From assembly GCA_002347265.1 (NCBI GenBank), contig DDYB01000032.1:77121-141120 (forward strand): a DNA stretch of 64,000 nucleotides, given 5' to 3'. The notes under the pieces were generated by a model, which saw nothing but the letters and a program-made list of their open reading frames with translations, did no database searches and had not been told where the DNA came from. Made by a program: the position numbers and the translations under genes. Positions within the stretch are counted from its first letter, which is position 1; the number at the start of each line of letters is the position of its first letter. The stretch comes from Desulfobacteraceae bacterium UBA2245 (GTDB taxonomy: Bacteria; Desulfobacterota; Desulfobacteria; Desulfobacterales; UBA2245). Below are positions 8,650 through 17,868 of this stretch, in pieces.

Positions 8650-9312
8650 TTAATCCTTCCATCCTTCATTTGAATCGTCGATCATCGCCACCGCCCGCAC
8701 CGGAGATCCTTCGGCGTGTTCGATTTTCAACGGAAAACACGAAAAAATAAAGCGCTGATGCAACAGCCTGTCAAGGCCGGTCAGGTTTTCAATTACGATC
8801 AACCCGCGGCCGAACAGAAGCTTATGAACCGGATAATCAACGGAATCGTCCCGGTCGGCCGAAATCACATCCATGCCGATTCCCTTCAGATCAAAGCGGC
8901 CGAGCCAGGCTGCGGCTTTTCCGGTAAGAACCGGATATTCCAGAAAATACTTCGGGGTTCCCCAGAACCTGCTCCAGCCGGTATGCAGCAATATAAAGTC
9001 GCTGATTTCCAGAACCTTATGACAGAGTACAAGGTCCTGCACATCAATGCAGGGTTTTTTGATCGAGGTTGCATCAAATACGAAAGCCCTGCCCGAATAT
9101 CGGTCGATCGGCAGCTGATCCAGAGTTTTCCCGCATTCAAGCATGTGCGCCGGCGCGTCGATGTGCGTGCCGGTATGGGAACAGAGGGTGATCTGCTTTT
9201 CTAAAAAACCGTTTTCACGGATGCAAAAGGCTGTTTTAATCACAGGGGAAGGCGTACAGGGGTAAACCGGCATGGCCGGAGAAATCACATGGCTTAAATC
9301 AACGATGTTCAA
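8650..9312 (-). CDS. Cyclase family protein (kynurenine formamidase-like metal hydrolase)
   Basis: A 220-residue member of the cyclase / kynurenine formamidase family. These are metal-dependent amidohydrolase-like enzymes. The hallmark HTGTHIDAPAH supplies the metal ligands, and DLSHVISPAMPVYP is the usual start of the family. No initiator ATG fits; the TTG at 9312 has AAGGA at good spacing and starts the protein at the family's normal position (NIVDLSH). A TTG at 9336 is less likely. No tryptophan-degradation genes are nearby, so the substrate cannot be named. Confidence 0.82.
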   Translation of the reverse strand: MNIVDLSHVISPAMPVYPCTPSPVIKTAFCIRENGFLEKQITLCSHTGTHIDAPAHMLECGKTLDQLPIDRYSGRAFVFDATSIKKPCIDVQDLVLCHKVLEISDFILLHTGWSRFWGTPKYFLEYPVLTGKAAAWLGRFDLKGIGMDVISADRDDSVDYPVHKLLFGRGLIVIENLTGLDRLLHQRFIFSCFPLKIEHAEGSPVRAVAMIDDSNEGWKD

Positions 9313-9606
9313 TAAAATTTCCTTCAGCACGATCAAGAATATAAAAAACGTTCTTATTTAGGCGCGTCAACTTATTTCAATTAGGATTGAACCGCATTTT
9401 AGCAGCGAAGCATCCATCTGGCGATAAAAAATTTAACGCCTCCTTGCTTTTCGGTGAAACGCGTTATCCTGCAGTGTAAAAGATGAAACGGCCTTCGAGC
9501 AGCGCTTTCACCTTGACGATTGACACCCGATGCCGGGTTTGTTAACGGTTGCGGAGAAAAAACACAAATCGACATTGCTGGCGCGGACGGAAAAAAGGAA
9601 AATGCC

Positions 9607-10419
9607 ATGGGCAAAAAGATTCGAATCGGTGCATTGATTTCAGGCGGCGGCACCAACCTGCAGGCCATTATCGATGCCTGCGAGGCGGGCGCGATTGATG
9701 GGGAAATGGTTTTTGTTGGTTCGGACAATTCCGAGGCAGGAGGACTTGAGCGGGCGCGGCGCCATTCGATTCCAAGCTTTGTGGTCGATTACCGAAAAAT
9801 CTTCCGGGATGTCAAAAACCAAGCCTCCCCCGAACTGATACCGGCGGATTTCAATCTTGCGGAAGCGGTTTCCAAAACCCGGTTGTTTGGTCCGGACGCG
9901 GAGCCGTCCAGGATCGAGACCTTTATGTTGACACGGGCTGCGGCGGAGGCGAAGCTCATTGAGGTCATGAGCGCCCACCCCTTTGATCTGCTCATATTGG
10001 CCGGCTTCATGAGAACCCTGACGCCGTATTTTATCGACCGGGTGAACACGAACCCCCAACATCCCAGAATTATGAACATTCACCCGGCCCTGCTTCCGGC
10101 CTTTCCCGGCGTGGACGGATATGGGGATACTTTCCGGTACGGGTGCAAGGTAGGCGGGTGTACGGTTCATTTCATCGATTATGGCGAAGATTCCGGGCCT
10201 ATCATCGGGCAGAAATCCTTTGAGATTCTTCCGGAGGACACCCTGGACGACATTCGAAAAAAAGGCCTGCACCTTGAATGGAAGCTTTATCCGGAATGCG
10301 TTCAGCTTTTTGCGGAAAACCGGTTAAAGCTTGTCAGACAATCCCGTACTTCCGATAACGGCGCCCCCGGCGAACGATGGGTCGTCAAAATATTACGGAC
10401 TCCGGTACGGGAAAAATAG
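9607..10419 (+). CDS. purN: Phosphoribosylglycinamide formyltransferase (extended form)
   Basis: PurN transfers a formyl group from 10-formyl-THF to GAR in purine synthesis. The phosphate loop ISGGGTNLQA, the catalytic NIHPALLPAFPG (Asn and His), and the late Asp in EDSGPIIGQ are all present. The protein is 270 residues, longer than E. coli PurN (212). About 50 extra residues lie around positions 60-105, between the phosphate-binding half and the folate-binding half. The ATG at 9607 has AAGGA upstream and starts at the family's usual MxKxRIGALISG. No other pur gene is adjacent. Confidence 0.92.
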   Translation: MGKKIRIGALISGGGTNLQAIIDACEAGAIDGEMVFVGSDNSEAGGLERARRHSIPSFVVDYRKIFRDVKNQASPELIPADFNLAEAVSKTRLFGPDAEPSRIETFMLTRAAAEAKLIEVMSAHPFDLLILAGFMRTLTPYFIDRVNTNPQHPRIMNIHPALLPAFPGVDGYGDTFRYGCKVGGCTVHFIDYGEDSGPIIGQKSFEILPEDTLDDIRKKGLHLEWKLYPECVQLFAENRLKLVRQSRTSDNGAPGERWVVKILRTPVREK

Positions 10420-10428
10420 ATCCCCGCA

Positions 10429-11613
10429 TCAAAAGGCTTTGACCATCAAGGGAATGGCCACGAATGTACCCAGGGCGCTGCCCAGGTTGGTAAACACCAC
10501 CACCAGCAGAATCCGTGTGACCTTGTTGCGCCAGAAACCTTTGATGGAAAGAATGTCTTCGGCCAGGCTTTCCAGATCCTTGACCCTGGGTTTCCGGAAG
10601 ACCGCCTCCACCAGGCCCGAGACCCATCCAGCTGCGATCATTGGGTTCAAAGAGGTCAAAGGGGCTGCCAGCACCGCAGAGATGATGGTCAATGGATGCG
10701 CAAAAGCAGCCATGGCGCCGGCGCCCGCCAAAATTCCATTTGCCAGAAACCACCACTTGACCATATCGGCCCCTGTATGAAAACCGCCGGCATAAAAGCC
10801 GCCGACGATGAACATCAGGATCGCCGCAGGAAGGATCCATTTCAGAGCTTTATTCAGTTTCCCTTTGGGAGGAAGCACCTCCAGACGGGCGGTGTCGATA
10901 TCCTGATGCCAGTATTTCTGTATGCCCGGCACATGACCCGCCCCAACGACCGCAACGATTTTCTTCCCCGGAGCAGTGCGTATTTTCTGTGCAAGGTATT
11001 GATCCCGTTCGTCGATCAGGATGTCCCGCAGCGCAGGGAGTTCTTTTTCCACATCGGCCAGAATGGACTCCAGAGCATCCTCCTGCTTCATTCTTTCGAT
11101 ATCCTCCTGCCGGATATTCGGGGTCTGGAACGCGGACCCGATGAACTCGACGAACAGTTTGATCTTGTCGCGAAACCGCATCATGCGCCAGGTTCGAGAC
11201 AGGGTTATTCGAATATCCCGGTCTACCGGGCAGACGGCGGCATTTAAGGTCTTGGCGCTATCAATGGCCTGAATCATTTCCTGCCCGGGCTGTACATCCA
11301 GCTGCCGGGCAATGCGCTTTTGAAAGGATGCCAGCAGAAGGTTGGCCAGGAGCAAAAATGTTTTTTTCTCTTTGATCACCTTGACGATGTCCATATTCCG
11401 CCATCGGTCTTTCTGGCTGATGGCCTGGTATCGGGAATCACACAGCTCCACGCATACGGTATCCGGTTTTTCGAATTCGATGGTACGGGCCACCAGCTCA
11501 GCACTGTGCCTGGAAACGTGGGCGGTGCCCACGATAAGAATTTCCCTGTCCCCGCTGCGAAGACGAAGAACCGGATCTGTCCCGCCGTTTTCCATTTGAT
11601 TTTTCAGGTCCAT
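10429..11613 (-). CDS. TraB/PrgY family integral membrane protein
   Basis: A 394-residue TraB-family protein. The N-terminal soluble domain has the family motif GTAHVS (about residues 28-33), a conserved VCVELCDSRY, and GAGHVPGI near residue 222, as in the Tiki/TraB/PrgY fold (proposed metalloproteases). The C-terminal third has four to five hydrophobic segments, starting around WILPAAILMFIVGGFYAGG and ending LVVVFTNLGSALGTFVAIPL. The archetypes block pheromone signalling in Enterococcus plasmids; the role in other bacteria is unknown. A palindrome sits nine bases upstream of its start. It converges on purN. Confidence 0.85.
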   Translation of the reverse strand: MDLKNQMENGGTDPVLRLRSGDREILIVGTAHVSRHSAELVARTIEFEKPDTVCVELCDSRYQAISQKDRWRNMDIVKVIKEKKTFLLLANLLLASFQKRIARQLDVQPGQEMIQAIDSAKTLNAAVCPVDRDIRITLSRTWRMMRFRDKIKLFVEFIGSAFQTPNIRQEDIERMKQEDALESILADVEKELPALRDILIDERDQYLAQKIRTAPGKKIVAVVGAGHVPGIQKYWHQDIDTARLEVLPPKGKLNKALKWILPAAILMFIVGGFYAGGFHTGADMVKWWFLANGILAGAGAMAAFAHPLTIISAVLAAPLTSLNPMIAAGWVSGLVEAVFRKPRVKDLESLAEDILSIKGFWRNKVTRILLVVVFTNLGSALGTFVAIPLMVKAF

Positions 11614-11621
11614 AAAATTGA

Positions 11622-11643
11622 TACTTCGGGCAGGCCCGAAGTA
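11622..11643. repeat. 22-base palindrome upstream of the TraB-family gene
   Basis: Arms TACTTCGGGC (11622-11631) and GCCCGAAGTA (11634-11643) are perfectly complementary with a two-base centre. It lies nine bases before the TraB-family start, so it would be in the leader or the promoter of that gene. It could be an operator or a structured leader. Confidence 0.6.
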
Positions 11644-11677
11644 CTTATCCTTTCAGCTTAATCCGCGGCCGTTCATC

Positions 11678-11693
11678 CGCGGGCAAGCCCGCG
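11678..11693. repeat. 16-base palindrome with the same core
   Basis: Arms CGCGGGC (11678-11684) and GCCCGCG (11687-11693) flank AA. The core GGGC-AA-GCCC nearly repeats that of the palindrome at 11622 (GGGC-AG-GCCC). The centre-to-centre distance is about 53 bases, near five helical turns. Confidence 0.5.
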
Positions 11694-11818
11694 ATACTGT
11701 ATTCAACCGCATTAAAATCGTCGATCATCTTTATTATATTTGCGGACCTGCCGCAAGGCGAAATCAAAGCATAGCCTTTAAAGATATGCGATTGTTCTAG
11801 CTGGCGACGCGCTTACCC

Positions 11819-11847
11819 TTGACTTTGCAGGAAACTTTCCCTATAGC
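11819..11847 (+). promoter_or_regulatory. Probable promoter of the mla operon
   Basis: TTGACT (11819-11824), 17 bases, TATAGC (11842-11847). It matches sigma-70 elements at five and four of six positions and lies 67 bases upstream of the mlaE ATG. Confidence 0.45.
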
Positions 11848-11914
11848 ATTTCTATGTCAACATATATTTGAAGCCGAAATCCAACATCTAAATTGCCGTT
11901 TTTGTTAACACTGA

Positions 11915-12685
11915 ATGATATACTTTCTTGAACTCGCCGGAAGACCCATTAAGCTCTTTGTTGAAGAATCCGGTAAAATTGTGCTGCTTTTCCTTTCCGC
12001 CCTGACCTGGCTGGTTCGCCCCCCCCTGCGCCTGCGCCTGATTGCCAAGCAGATGGAGTTTGTCGGCGTTCAATCGCTTTCGGTCGTGATGATTACCGCC
12101 GCCTTTGCCGGCATGGTCCTTGCGCTTCAAACCTATTACGGTTTCAGAATGTTCGGCGGAGAGAGCCTCGTGGGCGCTACGGTGGCCCTGTCTCTGACGC
12201 GCGAACTCGGGCCTGTCTTTACAGCCCTGATGGTGACGGGCAGGGCCGGATCGGCCATGGCTGCAGAACTGGGAACCATGAAAGTGACGGAACAGGTGGA
12301 CGCGCTCTATACCATGTCCGTCAATCCCGTTCAGTACCTGATCGTGCCAAGAATACTGGCAGCGGTCTTAATGGTTCCGATATTAACCATTCTTGCCGAT
12401 TTTATCGGCATTGTGGGAGGATATTTTGTAGGCGTCCATCTGCTGGGAATCAATTCGGGAATTTTCATGGCAAGAATCGTCGAATTCGTGGAGATGGACG
12501 ACATAACGAACGGGCTTATCAAATCGGCGTTCTTTGGGCTGATCCTTTCTCTGATCGGCACTTTCAAGGGGTTTTATACCACCGGCGGTGCGGAGGGAGT
12601 CGGAAAAGCCACCACCGAAGCGGTTGTTTACGCTTCGGTTTCCATTTTAATCAGCGATTACATTCTCACCGCATTGATGTTCTGA
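11915..12685 (+). CDS. mlaE: MlaE-type ABC transporter permease
   Basis: A 256-residue permease of the MlaE/YrbE family, the inner-membrane part of the phospholipid (MCE) transport complex that maintains outer-membrane asymmetry. It has about five membrane segments. The conserved family stretch LTRELGPVFTALMVTGRAGSAMAAELGTMKVTEQ is present as TRELGPVFTALMVTGRAG followed by AAELGTMKVTEQVDAL. The ATG at 11915 lacks a strong ribosome-binding site but gives the usual family length. The stop overlaps the ATG of the ATPase gene. It is the first gene of mlaE-mlaF-mlaD. Confidence 0.92.
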   Translation: MIYFLELAGRPIKLFVEESGKIVLLFLSALTWLVRPPLRLRLIAKQMEFVGVQSLSVVMITAAFAGMVLALQTYYGFRMFGGESLVGATVALSLTRELGPVFTALMVTGRAGSAMAAELGTMKVTEQVDALYTMSVNPVQYLIVPRILAAVLMVPILTILADFIGIVGGYFVGVHLLGINSGIFMARIVEFVEMDDITNGLIKSAFFGLILSLIGTFKGFYTTGGAEGVGKATTEAVVYASVSILISDYILTALMF

Positions 12686-13413
12686 TGATCCGACTCGAAC
12701 AGGTTTCAAAAGCATTCAAAGGACAAATTGTCCTCGATCATCTGGACCTTGAAATCGAAAAAGGTAAAATTACCGTTATCATAGGCCAGAGCGGCGGCGG
12801 CAAAAGCGTTCTCTTAAAACATATGATCGGTCTGATCAGACCGGATTCGGGACATATCTATGTAAACGGCATCGACATCGTTTCTCTTGACGACAAAAAA
12901 CTCAATGATATTCGAAAAAAGTTCGGCATGCTGTTTCAGGCTGCGGCGCTGTTTGATTCGATGAACGTCGGCGAAAATGTCGCGTTTCCCCTGATTGAGC
13001 ACACCAGGCTGCCGCGCAAGGAAATCATGAAAATTGCCGAAGAAAAGCTTCTTCGCGTCGGCCTGAAAAACGTATCGCACAAAATGCCGTCCGAACTTTC
13101 CGGCGGAATGCGTAAACGGGTGGGGCTGGCGCGTGCCATCGCTCTGGATCCTGAAATCATTCTCTTTGATGAACCGACAACGGGTCTCGATCCGGTGATG
13201 TGCGACGCAATTGACCGGCTGATCGTTGAAACTCAGAAGCAAACGGAGGCGACCTGCGTCATTATCAGCCATGACATCCCCTCCACGTTCAAGATCGCGA
13301 ACAAAATAGCCATGCTCTACCAGGGAAAAATTATTGAAATGGGAACCCCGGATGAAGTAAGGTCTTCAACAAACCCGGTGGTTCAAAATTTTATTGAGGG
13401 AAAATCCACATAG
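12685..13413 (+). CDS. mlaF: MlaF-type ABC transporter ATPase
   Basis: A 242-residue ATPase that energises the MCE lipid transporter. Walker A is GQSGGGKS (about residues 34-41), the signature is LSGGMRKRVGLARA, and Walker B with the catalytic Glu is IILFDEPTTGLDP; the switch His is in IISHDIPS. The sequence and spacing are those of MlaF. The start codon overlaps the mlaE stop (TGATG), which implies coupled translation. Confidence 0.94.
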   Translation: MIRLEQVSKAFKGQIVLDHLDLEIEKGKITVIIGQSGGGKSVLLKHMIGLIRPDSGHIYVNGIDIVSLDDKKLNDIRKKFGMLFQAAALFDSMNVGENVAFPLIEHTRLPRKEIMKIAEEKLLRVGLKNVSHKMPSELSGGMRKRVGLARAIALDPEIILFDEPTTGLDPVMCDAIDRLIVETQKQTEATCVIISHDIPSTFKIANKIAMLYQGKIIEMGTPDEVRSSTNPVVQNFIEGKST

Positions 13414-13466
13414 AAAGCCGGTGCCCGTCATCCGGTGAAAGTCATGAAACGCAGCGAAGTTTAATT

Positions 13467-14960
13467 ATGGAAAAATTCAGCAATGAGGCAAAGGTCGGCA
13501 TCCTTGTCGTTATAAGCATCATTCTTTTGGGATACATGGCGATGCGGGTTGGCAAGTTCAGCTTCACCAAAGAAGCCGGTTACACCCTCGTTGTCTATTT
13601 CGATTCCGTTGCCGGTCTTGCGCTGGATGTGCCGGTGGAAATCGCAGGCGTGGAAGTCGGAAGGGTCCGAAATATTGCATTGGAAGCAAACCGGGCCATG
13701 GTGACCCTGATGATGCGCCCCGACATTCAGCTGACCAAGGATGCCAAAGCGATCATCAGAACCAAGGGAATTCTGGGCGACAAATATGTCGAGCTGATTC
13801 CGGGTTCCGATGCAGCGCCCTTGATCGAACCCGGCGGACGCATTACCCAGACCATCCCGACCACCGACATTGACAGCCTGCTGAATGTTCTCGGTTCCGT
13901 GGCTCAAGACATCAAAAGTCTGAGCCAATCGCTCTCCAACGTGCTCGGTGGTGAAGAAGGGGAGCGATCTATGAGACAGATCGTCGACAACGTCCAGGAA
14001 ATGGCGCAAACCCTCAACGACATCGTTCAGAAAAACAACGAGGATATATCCACAATCGTCGGCAATTTCACCATATTTTCCGAACGGCTTAAAGAAATTG
14101 GGAACGCAAACACGGACGATATTCGCAGCATTGTCGACAATGTTCGAAAGGCCTCGGAACATCTCGAAACCCTGATTACCGGTCTTCACGAAATTACGGT
14201 CAAAGTCAATGAGGGCAAGGGCAGCATCGGACAGCTGATCAATGACGATCAAACTGTTAAAAATCTGAATGAAGCGCTTGCGTCTCTAAAAGGCGTCACG
14301 GAAAAAATAAACAAAGGCGAAGGCTCCATCGGCAAACTCGTCAATGATGATCAAACGGTCGACAATCTGAACGACGCCCTGACCGGAATCAACGACTACA
14401 TCAAAAAACAGGATACCTATCGAACCTTTCTCGACTACCGCGGAGAATATCTGTTCGGAAGCGAGGAAGCCAAATCCTATCTGTCTTTGCGAATTCAACC
14501 CCGAGAGGACAAATATTATCTTCTGCAGGTCGTGGATGACCCTCGCGGAAAAAAATCCACAACCGAGTACACCCGCACCCTTGACGGCGTGACCTCTCAT
14601 GAGCAGATCGTTGAAATCGAAAAGGACGAACTCAAATTTTCCGCGCAAATCTCCAAACGTTACTATGATATTGCATTTCGCGGCGGTCTTTTTGAATCCA
14701 CCGGCGGAGTGGGCGTTGATTACTATATGTACAACGACCGATTGACCTTTTCTCTCGAAGCGTTTGATTTTGATGCCGACACGAATCCGCATTTAAAATT
14801 TAAGGCCGACTACACACCGTTTCAGCATATTTACCTGACAGCCGGATTCGACGATTTCATCAGTGAAGAAGGCGATGAATCCTTTTTCATCGGCGCAGGC
14901 ATAAGCTTTTCCGATGAAGATATAAAAACCCTTTTGTTCAACGTCCCCATTCCTAAATAA
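13467..14960 (+). CDS. mlaD: MlaD-type MCE protein with long C-terminal extension
   Basis: The substrate-binding component of the MCE transporter. Residues 8-28 form the membrane anchor (VGILVVISIILLGYMAM), and about 38-117 the MCE domain (VDSVAGL-like start, GILGDKYVEL near the end). The protein is 497 residues, far longer than E. coli MlaD (183). Residues about 140-310 look helical and contain two tandem copies, from about residues 247 and 281, of a unit G(K/E)GSIGxLxNDDQTVxNLN. Residues about 315-497 alternate aromatic and polar residues in a beta-rich pattern ending FNVPIPK. By inference the helical part spans the periplasm and the last part may be an outer-membrane-associated beta domain. 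Confidence 0.88.
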   Translation: MEKFSNEAKVGILVVISIILLGYMAMRVGKFSFTKEAGYTLVVYFDSVAGLALDVPVEIAGVEVGRVRNIALEANRAMVTLMMRPDIQLTKDAKAIIRTKGILGDKYVELIPGSDAAPLIEPGGRITQTIPTTDIDSLLNVLGSVAQDIKSLSQSLSNVLGGEEGERSMRQIVDNVQEMAQTLNDIVQKNNEDISTIVGNFTIFSERLKEIGNANTDDIRSIVDNVRKASEHLETLITGLHEITVKVNEGKGSIGQLINDDQTVKNLNEALASLKGVTEKINKGEGSIGKLVNDDQTVDNLNDALTGINDYIKKQDTYRTFLDYRGEYLFGSEEAKSYLSLRIQPREDKYYLLQVVDDPRGKKSTTEYTRTLDGVTSHEQIVEIEKDELKFSAQISKRYYDIAFRGGLFESTGGVGVDYYMYNDRLTFSLEAFDFDADTNPHLKFKADYTPFQHIYLTAGFDDFISEEGDESFFIGAGISFSDEDIKTLLFNVPIPK

Positions 14961-15011
14961 TTGAGGCGTTTGATCTTTTGAAGAAGTCGATTATGTAAAC
15001 ACCGGGAGCTT

Positions 15012-16475
15012 ATGTCCGCTTCGAACACAACCCAGAAGCTTGCTGAAGAGAAAATAAAACCATTTAGACTCGTCAAGTATTTTACCTTCACCAGTATGGC
15101 GTTGATTTTTTTGGGCACGCTTTTACTATCCATGATCAACACCTATGGCGCCAGGACTCTGCTTTTACAGAAACGCGAGGCTTACGCGCTGGCGCTGGTG
15201 GAAAATCTGAACCACCAGATCTTCCTTCAATTTGCCATTCCGGTTGCCTTAAAATACGGTAAAATTCAACTGAGACAGCCAGAACAATCTGAACGGATGG
15301 ACAAGGTCATTCGCAGCACGCTGCACAGTTTTCAGGTGGATCTGGTAACGATTTACGACACAAACAACACGGTTTCCTATAGTTTCGATCGGGATCTGGT
15401 CGGCCAGAAAGACCTTGGGGGCTCCGGATATCAGCAGGCGCTGGATGGCCGGTCCAACTTCAAGCTGTATCAGCGGGGAAGCTGGTGGAAGATTCTGATT
15501 GGATTCCCCAAGGAAAGCAAGCTGATTGCCCTTGCCCCGCTTCGTGCTGAAAAGCCGCTGTCCATTCTTTCCGGACCCATTCTTGGCATCGTCGAAATCG
15601 TTCAGGATATTTCCGAGGATTTTGAAACCATATTTTTCTTTCAAATTCGCGTCATAATCACCTGTGCAGCGGTGATGGGAATCGTCTTCATCGCGCTGGT
15701 TTTTGTCGTCAAAAGGGGAGAGGGCATCATTGAAAGGCGGGCTCAGGAAAGGCTGCGCCTGAAGGAAGATCTGAACCGCGCTCTTCATCTGTCTTCCATC
15801 GGGGAGATGATGGCAGGAATCTCGCATGAAATACGCAATCCGCTCGGCATCATCAAAAGTTCCGCCGAATTGTTGAAAAAGAAAATGGCCCTGCTGGACC
15901 CGTCAAACCCCATACCCGATGTCATCGTGGAAGAAGCCCGTCGCCTGGACAATATTATTACCGATTTTTTAAATTATGCCAGACCGAGAACACCGCATGT
16001 TGTTCCCTGCGATATCCGGGACATAATCGACAAAAATATTACCTTTCTGCTGACTGACAGCAGGCTGGACAATTTTACGCTTCGCAAAGAAGCACCTGAA
16101 AATTTGCCGGAAGTCAGCGCCGACCCCGATATGCTTTATCAGGCTTTTTTGAATATACTGATCAATGCGGTTCAGGCGATGCCCGATGGTGGAGAAATAC
16201 GAATCGCTCTGAACAGCGCTTCGGACCAGGTTACGATCTTCTTTGACGACCAGGGCCATGGCGTTTCCGAAGATATCGCCGAAAAAATTTGGGATCCCTT
16301 TGTTACCACCAAGGAGACAGGAACAGGGCTGGGTCTGAGCATCGTAAAAAAAATCATTGAATCGCATTGCGGAAAAATCCGCATCAAAAACCTTCCGGAC
16401 GGCGGCGCCAGGGTCGCCATTGAATTGCCCGTCAAACAGGAAAGTTCTGATCATGGACACCATTCTGATCGTTGA
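15012..16475 (+). CDS. Sensor histidine kinase with periplasmic sensor domain
   Basis: A 487-residue membrane kinase. A first membrane segment (about residues 28-47) and a second (about 210-235, IIITCAAVMGIVFIALVFVV-like) enclose an extracytoplasmic sensor of about 160 residues that resembles a Cache/PAS-type fold. The H-box GISHEIRNPLGIIKS places the phospho-acceptor at His272. The ATP-binding domain has N (ILINAVQAMPDGG), D/F and G (TGTGLGLSIVKK) boxes. It overlaps by 23 bases with the sigma-54 response regulator, its evident partner. The preceding mlaEFD genes are in the same direction, so they may be controlled by or cotranscribed with this pair. Confidence 0.9.
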   Translation: MSASNTTQKLAEEKIKPFRLVKYFTFTSMALIFLGTLLLSMINTYGARTLLLQKREAYALALVENLNHQIFLQFAIPVALKYGKIQLRQPEQSERMDKVIRSTLHSFQVDLVTIYDTNNTVSYSFDRDLVGQKDLGGSGYQQALDGRSNFKLYQRGSWWKILIGFPKESKLIALAPLRAEKPLSILSGPILGIVEIVQDISEDFETIFFFQIRVIITCAAVMGIVFIALVFVVKRGEGIIERRAQERLRLKEDLNRALHLSSIGEMMAGISHEIRNPLGIIKSSAELLKKKMALLDPSNPIPDVIVEEARRLDNIITDFLNYARPRTPHVVPCDIRDIIDKNITFLLTDSRLDNFTLRKEAPENLPEVSADPDMLYQAFLNILINAVQAMPDGGEIRIALNSASDQVTIFFDDQGHGVSEDIAEKIWDPFVTTKETGTGLGLSIVKKIIESHCGKIRIKNLPDGGARVAIELPVKQESSDHGHHSDR

Positions 16476-17823
16476 TGACGAAAAAAATTACACTCTGATT
16501 CTCAGCGCCGTGTTGCAGGACGAGGGGTTTGAAACCCTTACGGCCAACAGCGGGCAGGAGGCTCTTGAGACGCTGGCCGAATTCGACGTGAATCTTGTGA
16601 TTACAGATATGAAGATGCCGGTCATGGACGGTATCGAATTACTGCGGCATATCAAGGAAAAATACCCGACGGTTCCGGTGATCATGATGACCGCTTACGG
16701 CACTGTGGAAAAGGCGGTCGAAGCGATGCAGCTCGGCGCTTTCAATTATATTACCAAGCCTTTTGACAACGCGAGGCTGGTCATTTACGTTAATAAAGCT
16801 TTGGAAATGCACCACATGGCCCAGGAAAACACCCGGCTTCGAAGCGAGGTGGAGGCCCGGTTTCGTTTTGACAACATCATCGGAAAAAGCAAGGCCATGC
16901 AGGATGTGTTTCAAATCATCCGTAAAGTGGCGCCCAGCGCAGCGACCGTTCTCATCGAGGGCGCCAACGGCACCGGCAAGGAACTGGTGGCCCAATCCAT
17001 ACATTACAACAGCCCCAGAAGAGACAAGCCCTTTATCGCGGCCAACTGTGCGGCATTTGCGGAAACACTGCTGGAAAGCGAACTTTTCGGCCACGAAAAA
17101 GGGGCCTTTACCGGGGCGACAGCCCTCAAAAAAGGCCGCTTCGAACTCGCCGATCAGGGAACGCTTTTTCTTGACGAAATCGGCGAACTCTCCGCCAGCC
17201 TGCAGGTCAAGCTGTTGCGCGTGCTTCAGGAAAGAAGTTTTGAAAGGGTCGGCGGCACAAAGTCGATTTCCGTGGACATCCGCATTATCGCCGCAACCAA
17301 TAAGATCCTCAAAGAAGAAGTGGCCAGGGGTAATTTCCGGGAAGATCTTTTTTACCGTTTAAACGTGATTCATATCGTATTGCCCAGTCTCAGGGAACGT
17401 CCGGAAGATATCCGTCCTCTGATGGATCACTTCATCAATAAATACGCCCATGAGCGCAGAGCCTCGGTTCCGGTGACCGGCGTCAGCGAGGAGGTTGAAC
17501 GGCTGTTTTTTGATTACCAGTGGCCCGGTAATGTCCGTGAACTGGAAAACGTGATCGAGCGGGCCATGATCATGTGTCCGGGAAATACGATTCAGGTTTC
17601 GGATCTTCCGAAAGAGTTTAAAGACAATGTTTACAACTCCCTGCACATAACGGGCATACCGGCCGACGCCAATCTCTATGACACCCTGGCCATGGTTGAA
17701 AAAAAGATGATCGAAAGGGCCTTGAAAATTTCAGACAACGTTCAGGCTCATGCCGCGGCTCTTTTGGGAATCGGGAAAAGCGGGCTGAACCAGAAACTCA
17801 AAAAATATAAACTGGATGAATAA
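16453..17823 (+). CDS. Sigma-54-dependent response regulator (NtrC/AtoC family)
   Basis: A 456-residue regulator with a receiver domain (1-120; phospho-acceptor Asp52 in LVITDMKMP), a sigma-54 activator AAA+ domain (about 140-375), and a Fis-type helix-turn-helix (about 415-456). The sigma-54 contact loop GAFTGA is intact in GHEKGAFTGATALKKG, and Walker A reads GANGTGKE. The ATG at 16453 gives the standard start MDTILIVDDE; longer versions have no homologous lead. It acts with the overlapping histidine kinase. Confidence 0.92.
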   Translation: MDTILIVDDEKNYTLILSAVLQDEGFETLTANSGQEALETLAEFDVNLVITDMKMPVMDGIELLRHIKEKYPTVPVIMMTAYGTVEKAVEAMQLGAFNYITKPFDNARLVIYVNKALEMHHMAQENTRLRSEVEARFRFDNIIGKSKAMQDVFQIIRKVAPSAATVLIEGANGTGKELVAQSIHYNSPRRDKPFIAANCAAFAETLLESELFGHEKGAFTGATALKKGRFELADQGTLFLDEIGELSASLQVKLLRVLQERSFERVGGTKSISVDIRIIAATNKILKEEVARGNFREDLFYRLNVIHIVLPSLRERPEDIRPLMDHFINKYAHERRASVPVTGVSEEVERLFFDYQWPGNVRELENVIERAMIMCPGNTIQVSDLPKEFKDNVYNSLHITGIPADANLYDTLAMVEKKMIERALKISDNVQAHAAALLGIGKSGLNQKLKKYKLDE

Positions 17824-17868
17824 CCACACATCCCCAAAAGTCGACGCACGCCGTTTTCGAGGCCTAGC

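Larger units (their letters stand above)
11614..11914. other. Divergent intergenic region with palindromes
   Basis: About 300 bases between the leftward TraB-family gene and the rightward mla operon. It holds two GGGC/GCCC palindromes (listed separately), a small TTGCGG/CCGCAA hairpin near 11750, and a promoter-like sequence for mlaE. No reading frame here looks genuine. Confidence 0.5.
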
